Origin: a virus
Virus record (IMG/VR): IMGVR_UViG_3300031787_008607
Coordinates: 62,001 to 126,000 of that record
Length of the DNA: 64,000 nucleotides
Direction: 5' to 3' (one strand)
The notes beneath the pieces were generated by a model. That model was not told the origin of the DNA. It ran no database searches and saw nothing but the letters and a program-made list of their open reading frames with translations. Positions 39,857 to 47,981 of the stretch are shown here, piece after piece. Within the stretch, counting starts at the first letter, position 1. Each line of letters opens with the position of its first letter. Position numbers and translations under genes: made by a program.

Positions 39857-41707
39857 ATGGGAGCATTATTAGAAAGTGGATTAGTAGGTAACATCGGTCT
39901 TAAGCACTTGAAAGTTATCAAAGAAGACACTATAAACAAATGGGACAAATTAGGGTTCCTTGAAGGTCTTAGAGGCCACCTAAAAGAAAACGTTGCTCAG
40001 TTGTATGAAAACCAAGCATCATTCTTAATTAACGAAGCGGCTTCAACTGCTGATTCAGGTTCATTCGAAACTGTGGTATTCCCTATCATCAGACGTGTGT
40101 TCTCTAAATTATTAGCTAACGAAATCGTATCTGTACAAGCTATGAACTTACCAATCGGTAAATTGTTCTACTTTGTACCTCAAATTCAAGGTTATTCTGC
40201 AGCAACTCCAACACAAGGAGCTTCAGGAGAAGCTGGACACAGAGCACCTGTAGGTTCTCCTGGAAACTATCCTGGTGACCCAAATGCTGGTTACACTGAT
40301 TCAACTGCGTATCCAAAGAACCTTTATGATTTATTCTATGAAGGAAATGAACCAGGTTTAAACCCATCAGGTCTTTTTGATTATTCAAAAGGTGGTTGGT
40401 ATTGGGTTACTGGTGCAACTAACCAAGTAGTTTGGTCAAACGGTTCATTAGTAGTATCTGGATATGGTTCAGGTGAATACAGAAAATTACTTTTAGTAAT
40501 GTCTGGTTTCACATCAGTAGGTGACGGTAAGTTAATTGGCCCTGATGGACAAGAAATGGATACTGAAACATTCCTTTCTGATTTAACTTTATTACCAACT
40601 TCTGCATTAGCTGCAAGAATTAACGCATCTGGTGGTAATGTTACTACTTCTACACCACTTTTATTCCGTGTTGTTACACAAAAATACGGTAAAGGTATTG
40701 TTGAATATGGTACTAGCAAAACTACAACATGGCCAGGTGGAGCAACTCCAGGAAATGGAGGTTCGTTCTATGATGTATGTAGTGCTGATGGTGTTATCTA
40801 CTTAGAAGTTGATTTACAAACACCAGCATGTATCTCTTGTGGAGCATCTACTCCTGATGGTTACACTGGAACTACTTTCACAACTACTTTAACGGGTGTT
40901 ACAACTAACACAGCAGTTACTGCATATTGGAAGCGTTACCAAGAGTTAGAATTTGAAGACAAAATTGGTGAAGTTTCTTTCGACCTTCAATCAGTAACAG
41001 TTTCTGTGACTGAAAGAAAGTTAAGAGCACAATGGTCTCCAGAACTTGCTCAAGACGTTGCAGCGTTCCACAACATCGATGCTGAAGCTGAATTAACAGC
41101 TTTATTATCTGAGCAAGTGGCAGCTGAAATTGACCGTGAAATCTTACGTGACTTACGTAAAGGTGCGGCTTGGACATTACGTTGGGATTACAACGGATGG
41201 AAGCGTCTGAACAACCAATCAACTCCTTACACTCAAAAGGACTGGAATCAAACGTTGATTACTGCAATCAACCAAATTTCAGCTCAAATCCATAAGTCTA
41301 CTTTAAGAGGTGGAGCTAACTGGATTGTTGTATCTTCTGAAATCAGTGCTATCTTTGATGACTTGGAATACTTCCACGTATCAAACGCGGCTCCTGAGCA
41401 AGACCAATACAACATGGGTATTGAAAGAGTTGGTACTTTGAGTGGTCGTTACCAAGTATACCGTGACCCATACTTCCCACCAAACACTGTGTTGATTGGT
41501 CACAAAGGTACTTCGTTATTGGATACTGGATATATCTACGCTCCATACGTACCATTACAATTAACTCCAACAATGTATAACCCATTCAACTTTACTCCTA
41601 TCAAGGGTATTATGACACGTTACGCTAAGAAGATGGTTAACAACCGTTTCTATGGACGTATCATCGTTGATGGTGTTCGTACATTCGATTTGAATGAATT
41701 AAGATAA
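39857..41707 (+). CDS. Major capsid protein (T4 gp23-like)
   Basis: A 616-residue HK97-fold capsid subunit of T4 type. The signature is SFETVVFPIIRRVFSKLLANEIVSVQAMNLPIGKLFYFVPQIQG (about 69-112). INE at 58-60 followed by AASTADSG corresponds to the place where T4 gp23 is cut (after Glu65), so the mature protein should begin at Ala61. An insertion relative to T4 (521 residues), about 125-335, is Gly/Thr/Tyr-rich and probably surface exposed. Codons are visibly biased to AAC, TTC and CGT, unlike the neighbours, as expected for very high expression. Confidence 0.96.
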   Translation: MGALLESGLVGNIGLKHLKVIKEDTINKWDKLGFLEGLRGHLKENVAQLYENQASFLINEAASTADSGSFETVVFPIIRRVFSKLLANEIVSVQAMNLPIGKLFYFVPQIQGYSAATPTQGASGEAGHRAPVGSPGNYPGDPNAGYTDSTAYPKNLYDLFYEGNEPGLNPSGLFDYSKGGWYWVTGATNQVVWSNGSLVVSGYGSGEYRKLLLVMSGFTSVGDGKLIGPDGQEMDTETFLSDLTLLPTSALAARINASGGNVTTSTPLLFRVVTQKYGKGIVEYGTSKTTTWPGGATPGNGGSFYDVCSADGVIYLEVDLQTPACISCGASTPDGYTGTTFTTTLTGVTTNTAVTAYWKRYQELEFEDKIGEVSFDLQSVTVSVTERKLRAQWSPELAQDVAAFHNIDAEAELTALLSEQVAAEIDREILRDLRKGAAWTLRWDYNGWKRLNNQSTPYTQKDWNQTLITAINQISAQIHKSTLRGGANWIVVSSEISAIFDDLEYFHVSNAAPEQDQYNMGIERVGTLSGRYQVYRDPYFPPNTVLIGHKGTSLLDTGYIYAPYVPLQLTPTMYNPFNFTPIKGIMTRYAKKMVNNRFYGRIIVDGVRTFDLNELR

Positions 41708-41725
41708 TCTTATCTTAATCTATAA

Positions 41726-41756
41726 TAAAAAGGGACAAGAAATTGTCCCTTTTTTT
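41726..41756. terminator. Bidirectional terminator after the capsid gene
   Basis: AAAAAGGGACAA/TTGTCCCTTTTT with a T run lies between the capsid gene (+) and the convergent gene ending at 41755 (-). Confidence 0.9.
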
Positions 41757-42009
41757 ATTTGTCTAACATTCTTAAAGACTTTGAAATTATTTCAGATTCA
41801 ACTAAAGTGAAAGCTCCTCTTTTATAAGCGGAAACTAATGATTGTATAATACAATTATTTGCGTCTTCTTTAGTAAAATTTAAAATAAAATAATCTAAAT
41901 CTTCATTTGTGTTAAATTGAAATACGTCGAATAGAACAGTTTCAGGTGATAAATTATTTATTTTATTTTTTAATTCGTCTTTTAATTGTTCTTCATTAGA
42001 ATGTTCCAT
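41755..42009 (-). CDS. Hypothetical protein
   Basis: An 84-residue acidic helical protein (MEHSNEEQLKDELKNKINNL...) with no known motif. It diverges from the tagged gene at 42052. The 42-bp gap holds ATATTTAT at 42018-42025 in plus orientation. Confidence 0.6.
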   Translation of the reverse strand: MEHSNEEQLKDELKNKINNLSPETVLFDVFQFNTNEDLDYFILNFTKEDANNCIIQSLVSAYKRGAFTLVESEIISKSLRMLDK

Positions 42010-42051
42010 AGCATGATATATTTATATTAAAGATAGTAAAAAAAAATCCAT

Positions 42052-43002
42052 ATGAAAAGTAACGTTATATTAGAAATATTAAAAAAGTTCAAGGAGTATG
42101 ACGATTATGTAAATGAGTCAACCTCAACAGGTGATGCGGGTAGTTATAGAGCCCCATTAAGACCTGGTTTAAAATTATGGGATAAAAATATTTTGAAACC
42201 TTTTACAGAACCGTTAAATGGTTATGATAATGCGGAAGTATATGTTGATTCACTTGATGGTAATATTGATACAAAGGGTGTTAAAAGAAAAGAAAAAATT
42301 TCGGTTGCAATTTCAAAGTCAGACAAAAAACATCCTGTTCAAAATGATGAAGATGGTAGTGACTTAAATGATAACCCTGTTAATGCGGAATTAATTAAAA
42401 AAGTTTTTGGTAAAAAGAAAATAAAAGAAGGTACTCATAGTTCTACAAGTGCTGGTGAGTATAGCGGGCCAATTGAGTTAGGTTTAAAAAAATGGAGAAA
42501 ACAAGAACTTGACCCATTTAGTGATGACAGTAATCATCATACAACAAGTAAAGCTAAGAAAAAAAATATTAAAAATAATATTAAAAAAACTGTTGGTGTT
42601 TGGGAAAAACATCCTGAAAGTGGATATGAAATACCGTCTCACGATGTTCATACAATTAATGAAGATTTGGGTGTTTGGTTTGGGACTAAGAAAAAACCTA
42701 AAGGTAGTAAACAACCTAAAGGGCCTTGGGTGAATATATGTAAAAAGGTTGATGGTAAACATCCACCATGTGGGAGACCTGATGCATCATCTAAATCTTA
42801 CCCAAAATGTAGAGCCGCAGGGGTTGCAGGTAAAATGTCAGATTCTCAAAAAAAAGCCGCTTGTCAACAAAAAAGAAGAGCTGAGAAGAAAGATACTCAA
42901 ACAGGTAAAGGTCAAAAACCTGTTATGACTTCATATAAACCTAAAAAGAAAAAGACCAACGAATCGGTCTTAATATCTTTAATTAGAAAGGCTTTAGATT
43001 AA
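42052..43002 (+). CDS. Tagged basic protein with internal duplication and Cys module
   Basis: A 316-residue protein. The start MKSNVILEILKKFKEYDDYV has ILE and VNE sites. Two diverged copies of a 30-residue unit follow: residues about 22-57 (STSTGDAGSYRAPLRPGLKL and WDK..LKPF) and about 129-160 (SSTSAGEYSGPIELGLKKW and ...LDPF). The last 90 residues contain KGPWVNICKKVDGKHPPCGRPD and YPKCRAAGVAGKMSDSQKKAACQQKRRAEKK, a basic Cys module I recall from other phage virion-associated proteins. Likely a DNA-binding internal protein. Confidence 0.68.
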   Translation: MKSNVILEILKKFKEYDDYVNESTSTGDAGSYRAPLRPGLKLWDKNILKPFTEPLNGYDNAEVYVDSLDGNIDTKGVKRKEKISVAISKSDKKHPVQNDEDGSDLNDNPVNAELIKKVFGKKKIKEGTHSSTSAGEYSGPIELGLKKWRKQELDPFSDDSNHHTTSKAKKKNIKNNIKKTVGVWEKHPESGYEIPSHDVHTINEDLGVWFGTKKKPKGSKQPKGPWVNICKKVDGKHPPCGRPDASSKSYPKCRAAGVAGKMSDSQKKAACQQKRRAEKKDTQTGKGQKPVMTSYKPKKKKTNESVLISLIRKALD

Positions 43003-43244
43003 TAAATACTTTTACTAACTCTAATACCGGGTCTAAGAGGTTCGTAAGTTCTTTCAGGTCTTGAGTATTGTCCTGTACCATATTCTGAATTAAGGTTTTC
43101 TAACGCTTTCCTATAATCACCTGAATCATCAGATAATAACCTATCAATAACATCTTGGATTAAACTTCTATCTAATCTTCCGTATTCAGGTTCTTGTGAC
43201 ATTTCTTTTATTGCTTTTTTAATTTGACTATTTAACTTTGACAT
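42999..43244 (-). CDS. Hypothetical protein
   Basis: An 81-residue protein, helical, with a basic start (MSKLNSQIKKAIKEMSQEP) and the end YEPLRPGIRVSKSIY. The LRPGIRV piece is like the LRPGLKLW unit of the neighbouring convergent gene, with which it shares a TTAA stop overlap of 4 bp. This may mean a common partner. No family is known. Confidence 0.58.
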   Translation of the reverse strand: MSKLNSQIKKAIKEMSQEPEYGRLDRSLIQDVIDRLLSDDSGDYRKALENLNSEYGTGQYSRPERTYEPLRPGIRVSKSIY

Positions 43245-43254
43245 TATAATAATA

Positions 43255-43659
43255 TTAGTGATTTATTTTACTATAAATATTATCAAGAGAATGATTAATT
43301 TGAGTTTCTAATTCTTTTTCAATCTCCATGGCTCTATGTTCCATTTCTTTACGGAATGTATTAACCAATTTATCCCATTGACTTTTACTTAATTTAATAA
43401 AATAACTGTATGTATGATTTGTTACAGTTATTTGACCACCGTCCATAGTAACAAAAATACCTAATTTATCATTACGGATATATTTTTTGTCAGATATTGG
43501 AGCGATTATGAGTTCAGAATCCTCCGAATGAATGAGTTTTCTACATATGGTGGAACATTTCCTCACGTTAGACATATAAATGTCAAATTCGGTACTTTCT
43601 CGGTCTAATCGACGTAGATATAGACGATATTTAACCCATAGTTTTTTTATTATAGTCAT
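43255..43659 (-). CDS. Hypothetical protein
   Basis: A 134-residue basic protein (MTIIKKLWVKYRLYLRRLDRE...) with a beta-rich centre (LIIAPISDKKYIRNDKLGIFVTMDGGQITVTNHTYSYFI) and a long C-terminal helix. No recognised domain. It is the last but one gene of the minus-strand virion block. Confidence 0.6.
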   Translation of the reverse strand: MTIIKKLWVKYRLYLRRLDRESTEFDIYMSNVRKCSTICRKLIHSEDSELIIAPISDKKYIRNDKLGIFVTMDGGQITVTNHTYSYFIKLSKSQWDKLVNTFRKEMEHRAMEIEKELETQINHSLDNIYSKINH

Positions 43660-43717
43660 GTCATTTATGATTTGACTACAAATATACTATGTTTTTTTAA
43701 TAATTCAAAATGTTTTG

Positions 43718-44173
43718 TTAACAATAAGCCCCTGAACAGTGTTTTTTTCCGTCTAAACCAGGTTTTGTACCTTTACATACCTGTACCGCATAACCATTAG
43801 CATATGCTGAAGGGTAAACATCAAATTTAGCTTTAGCTGCCGATTTACCACGTGCACAAAGTTTAGTACCTGCTTTTTTACGACCTTCCATCATGATATC
43901 TTCTTGAGGTTTAACTGCATCATCAGAACTAAACTTATCACCTTTGATTTCATTCATCATAAAATCAAATACTTGGTCTAAGTTATTTTTAGATTCGGCA
44001 ATGTGGTCTTGAGCCCAATCGTGACCATTGTTTAAAATATTTTCAACGTCATCTTTAGGTATAGATAAAAGTATCTCACATTGACGGTGCATTTGTTCTA
44101 AATTACTGAAAAACATATATCTTTCATTTTGTTCTTTTAATACTTGTTTAATTAAATTGTCTAAGTTTTTCAT
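43718..44173 (-). CDS. Tagged protein with DUF5872-like basic module
   Basis: A 151-residue protein. The start MKNLDNLIKQVLKEQNERY has an LKE site and another (MME) later. The C-terminal 50 residues, KKAGTKLCARGKSAAKAKFDVYPSAYANGYAVQVCKG, follow the DUF5872-type pattern found in phage and giant-virus proteins, with added Cys residues (CARG, CKG, HCSGAYC) that could bind zinc. I infer a small internal, DNA-binding virion protein. It is 1 nt from the next gene upstream. Confidence 0.68.
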   Translation of the reverse strand: MKNLDNLIKQVLKEQNERYMFFSNLEQMHRQCEILLSIPKDDVENILNNGHDWAQDHIAESKNNLDQVFDFMMNEIKGDKFSSDDAVKPQEDIMMEGRKKAGTKLCARGKSAAKAKFDVYPSAYANGYAVQVCKGTKPGLDGKKHCSGAYC

Positions 44174-44174
44174 A

Positions 44175-44693
44175 TTAAGCTATCATATCATCTTCTTTTA
44201 GGTCATTACAGACTACATCTAAAAACACTTCAATATCATGTTCTAAACCTTCATAATCTTCAAATACATTTGTTCCTTCAGTTGTGTTTTCAAACATACA
44301 AGTTTGAAAATTACCTTCGGGGTCACAATAAATTTCACCATAATAGTCACTATCATCAACAGTTAGATACCCTGTATGTATTTTTTCATCCTCATTATCT
44401 TCAGTTGACTCATATCTAAATTTAAACGATGGCATTCCTGGAAATTCAAAAGACCAAAAACCACCTGCCTTTGTTATAGCATCTTCTTTAGATGACGGTT
44501 CGTCTTCAATTGAAATACCTTTAGTAAATTTCTCAAGAGTTTTTCTTTCTTCAGGTGTAATTGATTCCATACCTGATTGACTAATTTTATCTAAAATTGC
44601 GTCAATTTTATCTTCACCAGGAGTAAAGGCTTCGGATAAAACAAATTTTAATAATTTAATATATTCGTTTTCTTTTAATTTTATTTTTTTCAT
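44175..44693 (-). CDS. Tagged hypothetical protein
   Basis: A 172-residue protein. The start MKKIKLKENEYIKLLKFVLS followed by E holds LKE and LSE sites and is nearly the same design as 450 and 7396. The body is acidic and beta-rich (WSFEFPGMPSFKFRYEST). No family is recognised. It overlaps the structural gene at 44690 by 4 bp, so it belongs to the late tail transcript. Confidence 0.68.
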   Translation of the reverse strand: MKKIKLKENEYIKLLKFVLSEAFTPGEDKIDAILDKISQSGMESITPEERKTLEKFTKGISIEDEPSSKEDAITKAGGFWSFEFPGMPSFKFRYESTEDNEDEKIHTGYLTVDDSDYYGEIYCDPEGNFQTCMFENTTEGTNVFEDYEGLEHDIEVFLDVVCNDLKEDDMIA

Positions 44694-46195
44694 TTCTTAT
44701 CAACTATTTGGAATGTTAGTGTTTTCTTATAAGTATCTACTTCACCTGATGTAAGTACTTTAATATCTATTGAATATTCATTAGGTATTTTATCTCTTGT
44801 ATCAAAGATGAAATAATATTCATTTGACGCTCTGTTTACTTGTGTCCAATCTTGAACTTGTACTTCTGTTTGACCCTCTTTAACATAAACTCGGTAATAA
44901 ACAGTTACAGGTGTTAATACTTGATTAGATGTGTACGCTTTTTTAACAACAACACCAACTTTTCTTAAATCAGTATTTAATATTTTTTCATCTTGTTTAA
45001 TACCGTAAAAATCAAAACCAAAAAGTTCAGGGTCTTGACTATTAGGCCCAAGAGTAAAATAACCAGTGTATGGTAAAACAGTTAAATCATTAACTACATT
45101 AGGTATTTGTATACCGTTATAATAAAGATTTGACCAAGTATCTGTAAACATACAAGGTGTTGTTGCTGAAACAGAATTAGTTGTTATTTCATAAACACCT
45201 TGAGTAATTTGACACCCCGTATAAGTACCAATAGTGTTACCTTGATTATTTTCTAAGGTAACAATCGGTAAATTATCCAAATTTGTTGGTACACCACCTA
45301 TGTAAGAATACAAGTATAATTTATTATTGTTGTAAGAATAAAAAGCGTTTCGATTATCAAGTATTAAATCGTTATAATTTGTTTCAAGAAATGGTTCGTA
45401 GAAAGTTTGGGTATGCCTTGTAAAAAATCCTACTGAATAGTTTTCAGTTAAACCTGTTAAATTTTCTAATTCGGGTAAAAAAGCAACTCCCCATCCTGTT
45501 GACCCAGTTGTTGTACCGGTAAGAATTCGATTGATTTCATTTGTCATATCAAACTCAATATCTTCATTCCCAAATTCAAAATGTTGAGTATCAACAATTG
45601 TTAACGCCGAATAATTAATTGTTGACCCTGTTCCTGTGTTTGTATTATTGTATATTCCGGGTGTTGACCAATTATCTAATGTTGTTGTTTGATACCAATT
45701 AGAAGGTCTTTGAGAATATGCTTTATCTTGTGGTAAAGCTATTGGTGATAATAAACCATTAGTTGAATTTAAAGTACGTTGAACATCATAGTAATCATAT
45801 CCAACACCTTCATCCCACGTTTGAGCAGTTCCTGTATTACCTGAAGTAAGAGGTATTCTAAATAAAACTAAGTCAAATGATGTTGCTCTTAATCTTCCTT
45901 GTGATGTGTATTCATTACTTAACCCATCTTTATCAAAAGAAGATGTGTTGGTCATTTTTAATGTATGAGTGATACCTGAAAAACCTGTACATCCTGTTGA
46001 TATTATTCCGTCTTGGATTTTTTGTACAAGTAATGATAAATCTAAATCAAAGATAAATCTACTAAATCCAGGGGACGCAATTACATCAGATGCTGAACCA
46101 AAATATAATTGCGTATAAGGTGATTTACCAGTGTTGGTAAAACTATTTGAAATTATTGTATTGTTCCTACTAAAATATGAACGATGTATTGACAT
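44690..46195 (-). CDS. Virion structural protein (tail or baseplate type)
   Basis: A 501-residue, Thr/Asn/Gly/Tyr-rich, beta-prone protein with few charged helices, typical of phage baseplate or fibre-base proteins. It starts MSIHRSYFSRNNTIISNSFT and has a segment FSRFIFDLDLSLLVQKI like the folded start of some bacterial surface proteins. Repeating beta motifs (YNNTNTGTGSTIN) run through the middle. Position between two other structural genes supports a tail function; the exact part is unknown. Confidence 0.7.
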   Translation of the reverse strand: MSIHRSYFSRNNTIISNSFTNTGKSPYTQLYFGSASDVIASPGFSRFIFDLDLSLLVQKIQDGIISTGCTGFSGITHTLKMTNTSSFDKDGLSNEYTSQGRLRATSFDLVLFRIPLTSGNTGTAQTWDEGVGYDYYDVQRTLNSTNGLLSPIALPQDKAYSQRPSNWYQTTTLDNWSTPGIYNNTNTGTGSTINYSALTIVDTQHFEFGNEDIEFDMTNEINRILTGTTTGSTGWGVAFLPELENLTGLTENYSVGFFTRHTQTFYEPFLETNYNDLILDNRNAFYSYNNNKLYLYSYIGGVPTNLDNLPIVTLENNQGNTIGTYTGCQITQGVYEITTNSVSATTPCMFTDTWSNLYYNGIQIPNVVNDLTVLPYTGYFTLGPNSQDPELFGFDFYGIKQDEKILNTDLRKVGVVVKKAYTSNQVLTPVTVYYRVYVKEGQTEVQVQDWTQVNRASNEYYFIFDTRDKIPNEYSIDIKVLTSGEVDTYKKTLTFQIVDKK

Positions 46196-46215
46196 TTACT
46201 CTTTTTAGATAAATA

Positions 46216-47805
46216 TCAATTTATACGAATATTTTGATTTAATACTTTAGTATCGAATAATTTCCATTCAGATGTTAATTTTGTCTTAGATATTGGAGAA
46301 GTTTCCCTTGTTAATTCAAATGGAGTTTCTCTATGATATAGGTGTTGATGATTTAATAAAAATCTCACAATTAATGCCAATAAATCTTTTAACGATTCTC
46401 CTCTAACCATAGAGTTTGTTGAATTATAATAATTTCCTGATAAAGTAGGTTCATTAATACCATAAACATCTGAATTTTTTAATTGGATTTTTTCTAATCC
46501 TGGAATATTTGAATTGTTAGATATTAAAAATATTTTTTCAGACCCCATTACTGCGTAACCAAAATCACCGTTTTGACTTACATTAGGAGTGTATTTTACT
46601 TTCTTTGAAACCTTTTTTAATCCGTATTTATTTTTACTTGAAATTAATCCTGAACCAGGGTTTGTTAATTTCTGTGATTTCGGAAATGCTATTAATGAAA
46701 TTAAAGTATTTGTATTTTTCTTTTCGAGGTCACTACCAATTAGTGATTTTTTTTGTAAAGATAATGATGGTCTAAAGAAAAATGGAAATCTAACATCTGT
46801 AACATTTACAGTTTCTCTTGGCGTTAAGTAATCAATATTAATTAGTCCGTCATTTAATCCTGATATCACTTTATTAATTATATCAGATACTTCTTGTAGA
46901 GTATCAATGTTATTAAAAGAATGTGAAAAATACGTATATGTAACATCGTCAATAACTGTTTGTTGTGTAAATCTATCTGTTAAAGTATTTGGGGACTTTC
47001 CGGGTAAATTATATATGTTAATGTTACCTGAAAATGGGCCTTCAGTATCCAATCCATAATAAATTTCATACTCAACAAGTTTAACAATTTGTTCAGATAC
47101 TGTTGAATTTTGAGTAATTGTTTTTTGTGTCCCTTTGGTTGTTTTAGAATCAAAATTAGATAATTGTAAAAAAGACCTTTTAGGATTCGTTACAGGGTAT
47201 TCATTTGTTTTTAATATTGGTGTTTTTTTTGACCTTAATAAAACTTCATTATCTTTTAAAATAATATCAGACCTTCCTTTAGAATAAATTCCATAATCTT
47301 TTGGTTCAGCAAATACCCCTTTAGTGTTTTCAAAAAAGTATCCATTTGAATTTTTTAATGGTAAACCTGGTTTAACATTAGGCCCTGCCGCCATAATACT
47401 TTTTGTTTGGTTTGAATTTTCACGAGCAACAGACATTGCTGATGATATCGGGCCTTTAATATAAAATTGATTTTTTCTTCCTGTATTTTCAGACCAATTA
47501 TAATAAATTAAATGAACATAATCATTATTTTCAGGAACAATATTTAATTGAACAGGAATTAAAGGAATATAAACAAAAGGGTCGACATCTTCGTAAAAAA
47601 ATTCTTCTAAAATATCATTACCTTGAGCATTTAAAACTGATTTACCATTTTTTGTAATATCTTTAAGTGAATCAATTACTTGTTGGTAAATTTCAAAATC
47701 AGGTTTAACTCTAATACGTTCTAATGAATATTTGTCTTCATTATGGGTAACAGTACCTCCAAATAATATCCTATGTTTTTGTTGGTCATCCCTTCCTTGA
47801 CTCAT
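46216..47805 (-). CDS. Baseplate-type structural protein
   Basis: A 529-residue protein. The N-terminal region RILFGGTVTHNEDKYSLERIRVKPDFEIYQQV and YIPLIPVQLNIVPENNDYVHLIYYN suggests an OB-like barrel, as in baseplate hub proteins. The end, LLALIVRFLLNHQHLYHRETPFE, is helical with His residues. No lysozyme motif is visible. I infer a baseplate hub or wedge part. It overlaps the small gene upstream by 20 bp. Confidence 0.68.
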   Translation of the reverse strand: MSQGRDDQQKHRILFGGTVTHNEDKYSLERIRVKPDFEIYQQVIDSLKDITKNGKSVLNAQGNDILEEFFYEDVDPFVYIPLIPVQLNIVPENNDYVHLIYYNWSENTGRKNQFYIKGPISSAMSVARENSNQTKSIMAAGPNVKPGLPLKNSNGYFFENTKGVFAEPKDYGIYSKGRSDIILKDNEVLLRSKKTPILKTNEYPVTNPKRSFLQLSNFDSKTTKGTQKTITQNSTVSEQIVKLVEYEIYYGLDTEGPFSGNINIYNLPGKSPNTLTDRFTQQTVIDDVTYTYFSHSFNNIDTLQEVSDIINKVISGLNDGLINIDYLTPRETVNVTDVRFPFFFRPSLSLQKKSLIGSDLEKKNTNTLISLIAFPKSQKLTNPGSGLISSKNKYGLKKVSKKVKYTPNVSQNGDFGYAVMGSEKIFLISNNSNIPGLEKIQLKNSDVYGINEPTLSGNYYNSTNSMVRGESLKDLLALIVRFLLNHQHLYHRETPFELTRETSPISKTKLTSEWKLFDTKVLNQNIRIN

Positions 47806-47980
47806 ATTCTTTTAAAATTTTGTTATATGTTGATTCTATTTTATCAATTTTTTTTGTTAATTCAATAACTAAATGTTTGGTATTATCAAATTCTTTTGAT
47901 AAAAAATCCATTGCTAATACCAAATCTTTGTTTGATTTAGTTTTATATTCAACTAATATTTCTTTTATTTTTTCTGACAT
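47786..47980 (-). CDS. Small coiled-coil protein
   Basis: A 64-residue protein with heptad-like leucine/isoleucine spacing (KIKEILVEYKTKSNKDLVLAMDFLSKEF), predicted to be one long coiled coil. It lies between two structural genes and overlaps the downstream one. It may be a small assembly helper or baseplate link. No homologue is recognised. Confidence 0.6.
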   Translation of the reverse strand: MSEKIKEILVEYKTKSNKDLVLAMDFLSKEFDNTKHLVIELTKKIDKIESTYNKILKEYESRKG

Positions 47981-47981
47981 A

